Assembly (NCBI GenBank): GCA_037576215.1
Contig: JBANDB010000007.1
Span: 899,001 to 963,000, forward strand
Length of the DNA: 64,000 nt
Reading direction: 5' to 3'
From: Armillaria gallica
Taxonomy: Eukaryota > Basidiomycota > Agaricomycetes > Agaricales > Physalacriaceae
Under the pieces are notes generated by a model. The model was not told where the DNA came from. It searched no databases and was given only the letters and a program-made list of their open reading frames with translations. The position numbers and the translations under genes are program-made. Of this stretch, positions 21,680-33,959 are shown one piece after another. How positions within the stretch are numbered: position 1 is the first letter of the stretch; every line of letters starts with the position of its first letter.

Positions 21680-24600
21680 AAAAAAAGTCAAGTCGTCGAA
21701 GCGGGAATTAGGTTCGAAATTTGGAAACCTATGATACACGCGCTGAAGGGCTTCTTTTACCTAGAACATTACGTTCCACACATAGTTTGATCCACGGCAG
21801 GACAAGATCGATATTGACCGATAGACAAAAGTTCAGATGTGTGCACAACCCACAATCTGCACAGATAGTGGATTAGTACGTTGGCGAAGTGATATACTGC
21901 TATGCGGTTGTTGCCTCCAGCACTCTGGTGATCGATCCAGCCACCCAACACCAAACAGCAGTCGTTGAGTCCACCTTTGTATATTTTCGTTGCGATGAGG
22001 GAAGAAGTAGGCTTAGTTCCCGATCTCTACACTTATGCGTGCTGAGAGACCTCTCTACAGTCCTGCGGTTTTTTCCCATCAAAAATGGTATCAATTCACG
22101 TCTCGATTGAGTAAGCTTCCGAACGACTGTTATGATATCACCCTCAATGAATCTGTACGAGCAAATGAGCATGCATCTATCTTGATACTCGGCATTCATC
22201 ACCGGAGGCGAACATACATTCTCGAAGATATGGCGTAAGATACCTGACGACCCAGGACGACCTGAAAAATTCCGCGAAGACAGACGTGCGACGCGGCAGA
22301 CTGCGACTCGGGATTTCACTGTGCTCCTCCCATCATCAGCGGCTGTGAAATGCTACTTGTCGGAAGCGAGTCGTAAGAGACACATGTGGAGGAAGCTCGC
22401 TTTATTATCGAGAGCACGTCTCCTGCTGTCTGCACGTCTTCTATCCGCTCCTTTTATCGCCTTGAGTTGATACCAAGAAAGGCCGGTTTCCTTTCAAGCT
22501 TAAATTCCTCCAGTATTTCCAGGCTGAGCGAGGTCTTCTCGACGGATATGAACCTAGTTGTCGGCATAGCGGATTCGGAGGTGTATCGCAAGATGTTCCA
22601 CAAGAAAGGCAAGTGTCTGGCAGAACCTCGACCGGAGTTGATACATTCCGGAAGAACCGATGAGTATGGCAGGGAATACTTCCGTCATGGAGAAGCACTG
22701 GGCTTTGTTCCTGGATGTCTGTTTTTGTGTGAAGAGACCTCCCGGTAGGTTCACTGTGGAATGGGATCGTCCTGACTTTCTTGATCTGTGGGCAAGTTTG
22801 TAACTACGCCGCAACTCGTCAAATTTGCCGCGACACTAGTCGAGACTCGTGTTTGACCAGACCACTCATAACTCTGGACCAGTTCGTCGGTGAAGAGATC
22901 GATGATGCAGAATGATGATGGCTGTGGTAGGATATGCGTGAACGTGAAGCAAGGGTCTCCGATTTAGACTGGGATGGAGAATGTGGTGGCGAGGTCGGTT
23001 AGGGGTACAAGGCAATTATAGGGGAAACCTGTAGTGCTTATCAGCAAGACAAGTATTATGGAATGTACCAAACATGACTGACCTGACTCGCCCTGAAGCT
23101 GCGTTACGAACAAGAGAGATGTATGTCGTGTCCCGGCAGGCTCGTGTTGTATCTGGTCCTCTTCGCCTTAGGTTTTCGGCGGGAGACATTGCGAGTCTTC
23201 AGCAAATGTGAGAGCCGAGAAGAAGGATAAGCCAAAAAAGACGCATAACAATAAGGGCAGGAGCTAGAATTATGACAGATCAGGCTGAACATCGGCGCCG
23301 CGATTTCCTTCCACAAGGTTCTCAAGACCCTGTTCATGTACACCAACGGATATAGCTGGTTAGGCTGACTGTATATACACAAAGACCTCTGTCAGGAATA
23401 GATAGTTAAAGAAAGAGGTTCGAGCCTAGTAAAGACACAATGAGAACGAAGAAGTAAATTGAACAATGGAAAAGTACCCGGCTATAAAAATATCCTTGTC
23501 CTGCCTGCAATGAATGCTGTTTATTCACAGAAATGAGCTCGTCGACAACAGAAAACTGGGCCCCACATCGAGGTGTCGAGGTGTACTGGGAGAGCGAGAG
23601 AACACATCCTAGAACGGCGAGCCAGCGCTCGACATCACTGTTTTCGGTGCCCATCGTCGGGAACTCCGCAGATAGAGTGGCGAGCCATAACAAAAGACGC
23701 AGCGTCGAGTACGTTTGCGGCAGAGCGTCGCGACCAGTGTGGTAGAAGGCAAGGTCGAGATTGTTTGTCAAGCGTGAAGACGCCAAACATTTTATAATGC
23801 AGCCTTCCGACGGTCGACTGCTTAGGATTTCCCACATGTATCCTGGCAATAGCACTCTTTCTAGACGAAGCTTTACCTCGCTGTAACGAAATTACGGTCT
23901 ATGAAACTTATCACCGGAAATTGTGTCTCTCAGTTGCTTGCTGGTGCCGATGTCGTTGCATCCAACGGTGACCACATGTTTGAGTCAATCCTCAGTCAAG
24001 CTTGGGTACACGACTCTGGCAATATTCAAGAGCAACTTCTGGTATTCATTTGTATCAAGGATCTCCCCGAAAAGTTGCCTTAGTCTTTGGAATATTCCCG
24101 TCCCTACCTTTTGGCGTACTACGAATCACGAATATGGCCAATATTTTTCTTCGATTGCATCAATGTCCGTTGGAGAAATACCCTCCTCACGTTTTAGTTG
24201 CATGGGTAGACCATCCCCAATTTCAGTTAGACGCTGGTTGTCGTGATAAATTGAACCTGGAACCGTGCATATGGGGGGGACAACTGATTCCTATAGACCG
24301 ATCATCTGATTCTCAGCCTTACATGCGAATGTTTGAGTCTGTGTTACTGCGTCTTCCTCTCACGTTGGACCTATGCAATATTTATCCGTAATACACGTTC
24401 TCCCTACATCGGTCATCATTTTGTATGCTAGCCTTTTTGTCCAACAGAGCTCGATATTCCAATGGACCGATGGCCGCCGCCTTCTGAAAACTTGCCGGGT
24501 TTACCTTGTCTCCTTGAACCATCTTTTCGACAAATAGGGCTATAGTTCGGCGTCTGAGACGCTCCTAGAAAACTCGGAACGACAAGAAAGCTCGAACGAA
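21680..24600. other. Gene-poor spacer in the hydrophobin cluster
   Basis: No intact gene is recognised. About 22,830-23,090 on the minus strand reads partly as IDLFTDELVQS followed upstream by an intron-like sequence related to the proline iminopeptidase-like remnants, so it may be another fragment of that gene. A plus-strand frame at 22,386-22,748 (120 aa) shows no domain. Confidence 0.35.
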
Positions 24601-24606
24601 ATGTTT

Positions 24607-24650
24607 GATAGTCATTGGCATGTTTGCTACTATCTAGCAATATTGTTTTC
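24607..24650 (-). promoter_or_regulatory. Conserved 3' element of the hydrophobin family (copy B)
   Basis: Second copy of the gatagtcat...ctactatctagcaatattg block, downstream of gene B. It has stayed more alike than the dead exon sequence between it and the gene. Confidence 0.55.
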
Positions 24651-24832
24651 TTGATTAATTTTCTATCTAACTAACAAGCGAATGCACTTCAGAAGGTCAC
24701 CAAAACGCTCTGATTCATGAAAATATCCCCGGTCGCTCAGAGCCCGATGTTTGATTGGGATGTAGCCGAGAGAAACATCGCTGAAGAAAATGTGAGCGTA
24801 TAATTGACTTGAGAGACAGTGCTACTAACGAA

Positions 24833-25711
24833 TCATTGTCCACCGGGAAGGACTGTGGAGATCGTAGCAGCCTGCCCACCCGCAACAGCACTTGACTCGT
24901 CGCGGAAAAGAAGGGGAAGAAGACTGTGAAGAAGAGCACCAAGGACGGGAACGGCAGGAAGGGCGGGGGGAGCGACAGCGGCCGGAGGAGCGGGAGGGGC
25001 TGGAAGGGCTGGAAGCTGCCTGCCTGTGATAACAACACCACCGTCCGATCCATCACGGGGAAGAGTCGGGGAGATCGTAACAACCTGTCTGCCCACAATG
25101 ATGGAACTTGATTCGTCACGGAAAAGGAGGGGGAGAAGGCTGTGAAGAAGGGCACCGAGAACAGGGACGGCAGGAAGGGCAGGAGGTGCAGCACCAGCGG
25201 GAAGGGCTGGTGCAGCTGGTCCCGCTGGAAGGGCTGGTGCAGCGACCGGAGCGGCAGGTGCTGCAGCGGCGGGAGGAGCGACAGCGGCGGGAGGAGCGAC
25301 AGCAGCAGGAGGGGCGGGAGCTGCCTGCCTGCCTGCGATAACAGCAGCATCATCACGGGGAAGGGTCGGGGATATCGTCACAACCTGTCTGCCCACAATA
25401 ACAGCACCGTTATCGCGTGGAAGGGTGGGAAGGGTCGGGGAGATCGTAACAACCTGCCTGCCCGTAACAGCACCTGATTCGTCACGGAAAAGGAGGGGAA
25501 GAAGCCCGTGAAGAAGGGCACCGAGAACGGGAACGGCAGGAAGGGCGGGGGGAGCGACGGCAGCCGGAGGAGCAACAGCAGCCGGAGGGGCGGGAAGGGC
25601 GGGAAGCTGCCTGCCCGTTATATCATCACGGGGAAGGACAACTGGGATAACCCCGGCACTGGCGAGGAGAGGCAGAGCCAGGAGAGCGGTCACAGAGATA
25701 CGAGTGAACAT
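24833..25711 (-). CDS. Secreted Pro/Ala-rich repeat protein, core-less hydrophobin relative (B), 292 aa
   Basis: The signal peptide [20 protein letters not shown] is followed by VIPVVLPRDD. The mature part contains three copies of a unit of about 45-60 residues made of APPAAVAPPALPAVPV, LGALLH(G/S)LLPLLFRDES, and then GRQVVTISPTLPRD. The frame ends PGGQ-stop at 24,833, where a true hydrophobin would continue into its first cysteine. Downstream, the donor gttagt, an intron and an exon-4-like remnant (readable as DVSLGYIPI) persist, ending near 24,738, but they are out of frame. The protein has no cysteine. A secreted, very hydrophobic, repeat-built protein is the direct reading. Surface coating is plausible but inferred. 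Confidence 0.65.
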   Translation of the reverse strand: MFTRISVTALLALPLLASAGVIPVVLPRDDITGRQLPALPAPPAAVAPPAAVAPPALPAVPVLGALLHGLLPLLFRDESGAVTGRQVVTISPTLPTLPRDNGAVIVGRQVVTISPTLPRDDAAVIAGRQAAPAPPAAVAPPAAVAPPAAAAPAAPVAAPALPAGPAAPALPAGAAPPALPAVPVLGALLHSLLPLLFRDESSSIIVGRQVVTISPTLPRDGSDGGVVITGRQLPALPAPPAPPAAVAPPALPAVPVLGALLHSLLPLLFRDESSAVAGGQAATISTVLPGGQ

Positions 25712-25779
25712 GGTAAAGTGAGATGAACAAGCTCTACAGTTGTGAGGGCTTGAGAATACATGCAGATTTAATCCCTCTC

Positions 25780-25785
25780 TTATAG
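25780..25785 (-). promoter_or_regulatory. TATA box of hydrophobin-family gene B
   Basis: CTATAA on the minus strand, about 69 bp before the ATG, in the shared core-promoter block. Confidence 0.6.
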
Positions 25786-26479
25786 CTTTCCGAGTCTTCT
25801 TTTCTGGGTGACGGAGGTCGTCAGATATGGAGTAGAAACAAAAATACAGGTGGAAAAGTGCTCAGGGGGGGAGGGAACGAATGACGCGTATGACGCGGTC
25901 GGGAATCATGAAGCCTCCTTCAATGATATGTTTTCATGATTGTGTGGATCCGAGCAAGGGTGGATCATTCAGAAATAGTCCCTTATCACGGTGCCAGCTT
26001 TCTCCGACCAATCGTTACCAGTGAATGAGCGTTCGTGCAGAGATAGGTAGTCATGAGATTAGAGGAAAATGTTTTACGAAGATCTAGCATCTTCGGTGAT
26101 GATTAATGTTCCCCACCACCATGCGGCTCCGTTATTCACTGGATAGTGGTACTATTCGGAAAAGACCAATTCCATGTAGCATCAAGAGAAAAAGGCAGAT
26201 ACTGTGGCCGGACGCTTTGGCACCAAGCATAAGCCATGGGTACGTCCAGACTGTCGGACCCCAACGGTGCCTATGTCCTCTAATACCTTCGTAGCGATGC
26301 CATGCAAGTGGTGTTGGTTAAAAATACGTCTATGAATCGTCATGAATACACTTCGAAGCATCTGGCGACACTTAGAAGCCAGAACACGAGGTCGATCATG
26401 AACGAACGCAGGATTTCTGTATTTGGGTCCTTATCTCGAATCATTTTTTGGAAGAACATTGACACAATGAATGGTTCTA

Positions 26480-27250
26480 TACCTAGCTGGATACAAGCTA
26501 TGTCTCAGCCGCCAAGAGTTTTTTTGGATCACGGCAGAAGGGTTGTACCATCATGCCTATAGAATACATAGGCTCGTTGATGGAGTCCTGACCGGTATAT
26601 GCGCGCCCATTGACCACAAGGGTCGTAAAGCAAACGCAGCCAAGATGGTCTATGTACTCAGCTCTCCCGGGAGACTACAAGGTCTGTCAGCATGCATCAG
26701 GAACGAGAATGACGAATCACACCCCCACTGCAACGGAGATATCCGCCGATCGACTCATCGCACCGACATCCATTCTTTATGAAACACCCTGAGCGCTTGC
26801 CGTACACTCCCATATCCGCTACGCCGATGGCCAGCCCTTGCTGTACATCTTCCACGAAGGTCTCATGCAGTTTCCTAGTTAACGCGTTCCACACGCCCAT
26901 ATCCCACGTTGGTAAACACGAATTGCCTGCGTACCCCGAATTCTACACCGAGTATCCAAGGCCAAGCGAATCGAACCCATCCTACATGCAGAAGCGCTCC
27001 AGGAGGTTGGCCAGTTCGTTGATGAAGATATTAATAGTCCAGAATGACAATGGTTTCATTGAACGATGTGTCGAACACGAACTTAGAGAAATTGATGACG
27101 AGGTAGACGAAGGGGAGGAGTTAGTTGTGGGATGGACCTGGAGTAGTTATCAATGAAACAGGCATTTCGGCAAGCACTGAACAAGACTAACCTGGCCCGA
27201 GGGTGTACGGTTATCGAGGTTACTGGTAACCATGCCTAGTACTCTTTGCC
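26480..27250 (-). pseudogene. Broken proline iminopeptidase-like alpha/beta hydrolase (copy B)
   Basis: Minus-strand sequence near 26,600 reads TTLVVNGRAYTGQD followed by NEPMYSI, the counterpart of the VPTLLINGRYDEAQD segment. Sequence near 27,040 aligns with the copy at 36,840 that encodes NEVASFLEHF, the region before the nucleophile elbow. An intron-like stretch near 27,170-27,200 (donor gttagtcttgttc) matches the intron of copy A. Stops and frameshifts prevent any complete product. Confidence 0.55.
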
Positions 27251-27259
27251 TTTATAATA

Positions 27260-29560
27260 GACAGCACTCATCGACACAAATCTTCAGCGAATGTTAGAGT
27301 GAGAAGAAAGAAGAAAGACAAGACCGGGGACGCACAATGGCAGGCCCCGATCACGCTGTGGTGCCGAAACAAGGCCGACGTTGAGGAAACTAGGTAGAAC
27401 AGACGTAGTGACAACTTTTTTTCGAAGAATCTGCAAGAGAAGATCAGTATGAATAGAGCGTAGTAATTGACCAACCTCATCAGCGCACATCATTTGTCAG
27501 TCCTCGAGAATCTACGAAAACTGGGGATGACGTGGTGGGAACGGAATCATTTGGGCAAAATATCGTCCTACGCCTGACAGTCAGCTGTTAAGAAAATGCG
27601 TAGATGAATAAGTACGCACTGCGTAAACATGGAGTGGTTAACTTCATCCAAGAGCGAAGCAATCATCAAAAGACATAAAATCACGACGGAAATGTCTTTG
27701 CCATACTTCAAGGCACAAAACGAACAGGCGAACATGCCAGGTATCAGTGGCGTAGACCTAGGAACCGAAAGAATGGTTCGGGACCGGGCACGGAAGCTAG
27801 GCTGAGCTGCGAATCAGGAAGGCTATAAGTAGACAGATGACTAGATCACAGCGACACACCTAACTGTGCATCTTCGTTGCCACGTTCTTGGTCGTAGTCA
27901 GAACCAAGTATTGTGTGCCTCTGCTGTGAATGTGATCTCGAAAACATCTGCCAGTACAGGGCGAAGGACCGATTCCTCTTCAAGAATGACAGGGTCGCAG
28001 TCCGGAATATCGAGAGCATACCCAAGTGTCTAGCTGAGATGTAGGTGAAGGGACATTGTCGAAATTCTTCGCGACTAATCAAATCTATAGCGTCATGAGA
28101 AAAAGTCAAAAGAGATAGCTCACCAAGTTGGCATTACTCCATCCTAGAATCCAACCGGTGGTGCCGATGACAAGCTAGACCGATATCGCGTCGAGCTTTG
28201 GCAATAATCGCCCCGGTCATGAAGCCAGACCGACCGACCTGCATCCATTGAAAGAATCAATCACTAACACCTCCAAGCGAAGGGAAACTTCCGTATGAAA
28301 GGAACCACGCGTTGTTTGTTGAAGGCTGCTGCCTACATACAAACAGTTTTTTCAGGACGAACAGATATAAATATTGTGGGAATGTTCGCATCAGATCGTC
28401 CAGCAAATTCCTAGTGCTGGACCATTTTGAAGGATCTCTCAAAGTATCCTAGCCAAGGGCGTTGTCATTCAGACGGAGATACGGTGAACAAGTAAGTGAA
28501 AAGACGAAAGCACTTAGATGGAGGTCGTTGTCAACAGTCATTTGTTCGACCCACGTTCCGGACCGTCTAAGCCGGGGTCGATCATCCACTTCGATTCAAA
28601 CCAAGTCGACATTTGATTGTTGAAGTCGCTGGTTCCTTCTCTAGAACACGCCTTTGACTCTTTGTGAGATTTTCATCGTCACCAGTACTGGCAACAGTTG
28701 ACACGCCGCTTTGCCACATTCGTGGCCGCTTCAGTACATCTTCAGTGGACTAGTACTGTCAGCGCAATGTCAGCGTATGCTTACTACTTTTCCCTTGTTC
28801 TCTGCGACCTTTCTCTGTTTCCCGATGTGGGGCAGATTTCCGGCAAGAAATCGCTTACAAAGCTGGAACACCCCGCAGCAGATAACGGGACGAGGATGAA
28901 CTCGGTTTCTGCCAGTAGCAATGTCTAAGAAAGTTCTCTTGGATTTAACGATGCTCATAGCCGGAAATTAAAAGATACCGTTGACTTGCTAGGGAACTCG
29001 AGTCTGTCGCCCTTTGATTACGCACTCGCCTTGATACTAACGTGTTTCACGATCAGGACCAGACATGGATGTAGAAACGGCGTCAAATATCTGAAAATCA
29101 TCGAAGTCAATCCGTTCAGCCCTGCATCGCTTCTATTACGGATCGTCTGTTATCCTCAATTACTCTCATTTAACCACGTCGTCAAATCGCTGAAAGAGAT
29201 GTATGGTCATTGGTCAGACAATTCGCTGTCCACCGAATTCTAAGGATTGACCAGTAGCTTCTCCAGCGAAATTGGTGGAGCAATATTAATCATGTGCGTT
29301 GACATGATTTTAATATGTTTTACCCACCGTTTTTACTCTTTCAGTTAGCAATTAGTATTTCGTAGACAAGTGACCCGTCGGATTCCTGGAGTTCTCTGTT
29401 CTTGGTGTTTGATGCCTAATATATATGATGAGGGATCAGTCTTGGCTCCTTGTGATAGTCTTCCTTATGTGCGAATGGTCGTCGACTTTGTCCAACTAAA
29501 AGAAAATTCGACTTGAAGTGCTCAAAGGAAATGGCCGCCGTTAAAGAATATAAATCAGAA
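27260..29560. other. Spacer without a supported gene
   Basis: 27,260-27,500 resembles 21,050-21,250, the sequence next to the F-box fragment. The rest has only short frames. The block at 28,260-28,700 is listed separately. Confidence 0.35.
28260..28700. repeat. Dispersed duplicate block (copy 1 of 3)
   Basis: The sequence around 'acctccaagcg', 'tttcaggacgaacaga' and 'aaatattgt' recurs at 33,255-33,750 and 56,405-56,680 in the same orientation. No coding sense is apparent. Confidence 0.55.
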
Positions 29561-29564
29561 ACAT

Positions 29565-29608
29565 GATAGTCATTAGCACATTTGCTACTATCCAGCAATA
29601 TTGTTTTC
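29565..29608 (-). promoter_or_regulatory. Conserved 3' element of the hydrophobin family (copy C)
   Basis: Copy of the gatagtcat...gctactatccagcaatattg block, 70 bp downstream of the stop of the complete hydrophobin C, which supports a 3' UTR or poly(A) role. Confidence 0.6.
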
Positions 29609-29677
29609 CCTATTTAACTGTTCAACAAACGAGTGCACTTTCTAAAAATCGTCAGGGCGCTGCAATTCTCCCCCGCC

Positions 29678-30277
29678 TTAGAGGCCGATGTTGAGGGGGG
29701 TGCAGCCGAGAGAAACAAGCCCGTTCTAAAAAAATGTGAGCGTAGAATTAATCTGGATGTTGCTATTACTGACGAAGTTGTTGTCATCACAACAGACGAC
29801 TTGGTTGCTGCACTGGGTTCCGCCAAGACCAACGACAGTGATCGGGCTGCAGGACACACCACTATAGAACGAAGCAGTCAGCCATAAGTTGCCGTCTATT
29901 GAGGGTATAGAAAACCTACACATTGCCAGTAAGTTGACCGACGACGACTCCAAGGAGGCCCAAGAGGCTCGAAACGGGGGCACTCAAGTCGGTGGGCTAA
30001 TGATTCCAATCAGCTTTCACATCGATCAGCAAAGTGAAGATAGCAGACTCACGCTCTGAGTAGAACCACAGCACTGTGCGGAACCAGTCGCGCAAGCGGC
30101 ACCCGCACCACCACCACTGGGAATGATACCGGTGGGGATAATGCCAGCGGGAATGATACCGGTTGGGATGAGGCCAGCGGGAATAATTCCAGTGGGAAGG
30201 ATGTCACGGGGAAGGACAGTGGCGGTCGCAAGGAGAGGTAGAGCCAGGAGAGCAGTGAAAGAGATATAAGCAAACAT
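29678..30277 (-). CDS. Class I hydrophobin (C), 145 aa
   Basis: Exons on the minus strand are 30,277-30,053, 29,996-29,920, 29,861-29,774 and 29,725-29,678, all with GT-AG introns of 48-58 bp; they join to 146 codons. The product has a signal peptide ([19 protein letters not shown]), a short repeat of PTGIIPAG(L/I)I units, then the eight-cysteine pattern: C-x6-CC, a spacer with [16 protein letters not shown]-x12-C-x5-CC-x12-C and the ending [15 protein letters not shown]. This is the class I hydrophobin signature. Such proteins self-assemble at air-water interfaces and coat hyphae and fruit bodies. It is the most conventional member of the cluster in size. The TATA box is at 30,346. Confidence 0.93.
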
Positions 30278-30345
30278 TGTGAAGTGAGAAATTAAGCTGT
30301 TACGGTTGTGAGAGCTTGAGAATACCTGTTGCTTTAATCCCTCTT

Positions 30346-30351
30346 TTATAG
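30346..30351 (-). promoter_or_regulatory. TATA box of hydrophobin C
   Basis: CTATAA on the minus strand, about 69 bp before the ATG, in the same block as in the other family members. Confidence 0.6.
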
Positions 30352-30359
30352 CGTTCGTC

Positions 30360-31240
30360 GGGGAATGAAGGCTATCGGTCGACGGTCATGGAGTGTAGCT
30401 GTGTGAGCGCCCACAACGAATGGAGGGAAAGGGTGACGTCGTCAAGGATCCTGAAACCTCGCCCACGGTACCTTTTCATGACGTAGGGAACCGAGGAAGC
30501 GAGTACCAGTCGAGAATGGTTTCATTTCACGGCATCAACACATTTTCCGACGATTTTCAGTGAATGGGCTAATTCGCTCATTCGCACAAGACATCGCTAT
30601 GGGTGATGTGGGAAGATGCTTTCCAGAGATCTAGTATCTCGGGTCATGATTGATGCTCTCCGCCGCCGTCCCGACCCTGCCGCTCATCAAGACATATTGA
30701 TGGCGGTACTAATTGGAAAATACCAATTTAATGCAACGTAATACCGAGAGAACCAGATACTAACCTTTCTGCTATCCTCTTTTCATAAAGTCGTGTTCAC
30801 CGGTGCTGGGGACAGGGCGTCTGGAGCCGACTTCTTCTGAAGATTTTTTTAATTTTGCACCGGCGCCGATCTAGGCGCGAGTCGCGAATCCATCTATGCT
30901 GATTGGCTCCAAAGCTCGTATCTGTTGTCGGTCGAACATAACCTATGACTCGTCATGATTGGCCGAACCGGCCATGAGATTAAGGGCACACTCTCATAGA
31001 AGTCAAAGGTGAATTGAATTGCTGACCGCCGCATAAGAAAGGGCTCACGTCGGAAGAGCTGAGAACAGTAGCACCATCTGTCGATGTCCGGAGACTATAA
31101 TAGCCTCTTCCTGAAAAACATAGTACAAACCTTCATGTAGAAGGGACAGAAGACCTATTCCTAATGGAATTAGCTTCGGCGAGGGTTTGCGTGGGAGCCG
31201 AATGAACACAGTGAATCTTGAGGGTCAAAGAGTTACATCC
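30360..31240. other. Duplicated upstream region of hydrophobin C
   Basis: This non-coding stretch is the counterpart of the upstream regions of the other five hydrophobin-family genes. Shared pieces include 'ttttcatgatg', 'gaaccgag(c/g)aag', 'cagtcgaaaatagt' and, near 30,940, 'gaacataacctatgactcgtcatga'. It probably holds regulatory sites, but none can be named. Confidence 0.5.
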
Positions 31241-32470
31241 ACTGCCCTCATTTTATACAATCCTTCACCCGTGTGATGATATCCTCGCTGAGGACCTCCC
31301 TGTCGCTCATTTTGGCCTTTATCATAAGCTTCGTGAAACTTCCGGGACATCGAGTACGCCTCAAGGATGCCATTTTTGAGAAGGCTGTTATCTTGAGAGA
31401 TACAAATCCTTCAGGCACGCGCCACCTCAAACGCTGGAGGTCTGGGAGGATACCAGGTTTGCCTTCCTCGAACGACATGTACATCCGCTCGAGTCACTGA
31501 AGTAACGGTGATAGTGAATTTCGTCGCTGAACGCTGACCAATGCTTCCAAGCTTTTGAACGTCAAAAGAGGTAATGGTTTGAAGTAGGACAATGTTTGCA
31601 CATTGCACGTTGAGCACCACACAATACGAAGGAGGGGTTCGATATCCAAGGGATCGACTCCCAGTCCCACCGCATGGCGCGTGAAGGAACAACTCCTTCA
31701 AGTTCAGCGTGGAATACTGGTGTCCAAAGTAGATGGGATCAAGCCGTTCAACGTCAGCGTCTGGATATCTTTATGCGCCAAGACGGGAAGGAGCCGCGCA
31801 TCAGATGGCAGGAAGGATCATGATACGCTCCATCTTTATGTCGAAGGACAGGTTCCTCAATGCACCAACCTCCTTCACGCATTTGCACCTTCTGATTGTT
31901 TGATGATTTCATGAGCCTTGATGAGCGGGGCAAGAGGCGCTGATCATAAGAGCTCTCGCCATTGGTTAAGATACCCGTAGAAAGCGACATCTTGGAAAAG
32001 GGGAGCTGACGAAAACATGCGGAAGATTTAGATGTGGACGTGGGCTTGGTCATGGAAGAGGGCATGCGAGCACGGAGAATTGTCGGAGAAGGCTTGGCGT
32101 CGACAATGGGTAGCGATGTCTTCCACAATGGCATCTCTATCATCTCCTGCACAAATGTGATGGAGTGGTGAACGAGGAGATGTCCCGAGCTAATGCGAAG
32201 TGGCGAACGTCCTGAGAGGGAGATTAGGCTTTGAAGCATTCAATGCTTCCGGTTGAATGGGTATTGAGCCGAAAGGATTATCCCGAGTCCACGAGAAGGA
32301 ATGGGAGAGAGCTCTCCAATAATGTTAGATGTATCCGAGAAGCAAAGGGGTGGCTTTAACGTCAAGCATGGACGTGCAGTGATCCTCGCAGAAGGATGTC
32401 TGAAAGATCTGTCGCAAGACCTCACTCGGAAGACGTCGAACGGACGTGAACATGGATTCATGATTTCCTA
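31240..32470 (-). pseudogene. Broken full-length F-box gene
   Basis: Three minus-strand pieces match the intact F-box protein at 52,956-54,605 in order. 32,240-32,461 (PFDVFRVRSCDRSF) matches the out-of-frame reading of the F-box region. 31,754-32,239 covers the middle. 31,248-31,484 (GILPDLQRLRWRVPEG, then CPGSFTKLMIKAKMSD) matches GILPKLQHLRLRTPEG...YLGSFTLIIESEMGD near the C-terminus. Frames change between the pieces, so the gene is dead. It lies just upstream of hydrophobin C. Confidence 0.7.
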
Positions 32471-33254
32471 GATCCTACGCGGCAGCACCTCGTTCGTGCG
32501 GGAGATGTCGATGAGCGCCGAACAATGTAACCTACTACTGAGTCTCTTTGATCTCTTCATTGGGAGTAAAGATATCAGATTCGAGGTGACAATATACATG
32601 GTGGCGTATTCCGTGTCTGTTAAAACATCGCGCATACTGTTCATATCACTGAAAGGCCTTATTGAACGACGAGTTATCAGAGGTAGATCGTCATTGGAGG
32701 AGAGGACAAACGTACCTGATCGAGCTGTATTGACATGCCCATACTGCTGTGTACCGCTTATAGCTGATGCGTATAGAGCGCAAGAGATGCATTTAGCATA
32801 TAGAATATCGCTTTGACCTGTAAACTGTCCTCACGTCCTGCCAGTTGGTCAGAAGCGCACGAAGATAAGAACGTTACTCACTGCGCAATGCTCTTCACAA
32901 CTTTAGGGCCGTCGATGTTGTCCAGAAAAGTATGGATTCTCGCAGAAGAGAAAAGTTCGTCACTTTGTGCTGGGCTCCGGGCCTGTTCCGTGACATCGCT
33001 TCTTTCAGAATGCCAATGGCAGAGTCCACGACAGTCTACAAGTAAAGCCAAGAGGTTGTGGCTACCGGTTTGGCTCAGGCGGTTGAAATGATACTGAGGA
33101 GATGATGCGTACTCGTATGGCCAGTCACAGCTCCTCCCTTTCTAACGTCAACGTAGCCGCAGAGAGATCCTATTGGAAACAACTTGTAGAACGTATTGAT
33201 CCAGCGGACGCATAGCCGCAAGCAAACTTTGGCGCATCCGTCGAGAGAATCAAG

Positions 33255-33750
33255 TAAGGATACCTCCAAGCGAAAGGTAATTTGTCTCTGAAATGAACTG
33301 CGCCTTGTTTTATGCTGCGTATACACCAGCAATTTTCAGGACGGACAGACACAAATATTGTATACATCATGATGTACGCACCAAAATTACCCAACAAAGC
33401 TTTACCATCTGCCCTCGGGAATTTCATGGGAACGTCGGGTGGGCACCGCCAATTCCAGCACGGAGATACGAGAAGCAGGTGGGTGAAAAAATGACAGCGT
33501 TTCGACGGAGATCATCATCGTCGCGGTTCAATTTCAAACGTTCAGGTTTGAAGCTATGTTGTAGCTTGTTTGTCCAGGTTCCGGACCGCTCTGCGCCGGA
33601 ACTGCCAAAGGAGGCCGACAAAATCGACCCAATACTTACTTCGCATCCGCTCGAGTTGGGAGTCGCATATATCTCTAGTTGTCGAGGTCGCTGGTTTTCT
33701 GCTAGAACACGCATTTGACTCTTTGGGTAATTTTCATCGTCATCAGTACT
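33255..33750. repeat. Dispersed duplicate block (copy 2 of 3)
   Basis: Counterpart of 28,260-28,700 and 56,405-56,680. Landmarks are 'gatacctccaagcg', 'ttttcaggacggacaga' and 'caaatattgtat'. Plus-strand frames here (33,293-33,718) have no recognisable domain and are not called. Confidence 0.55.
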
Positions 33751-33959
33751 GGCACCAACTTTTGGGTGGCACGGCGCCTTTCAAATACATCAATGGCATC
33801 TCCAGTACCGTGTAGTGGACCGCCAGTATATGTCTACTATGTGCTCCCCTTGTTCTCTGCGACCGACCTTCGTCTTCCTGCTGATGGACATCATATGGAC
33901 TATGACCCAATTATTACTTAGATATGTTTGTCTAAGAAATTTTCTTGAAATGAACAGAC

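Noticed and set aside
30840..30880. Possible second small transposon near a poly-T run
   Set aside because: No inverted repeat or target duplication could be found.
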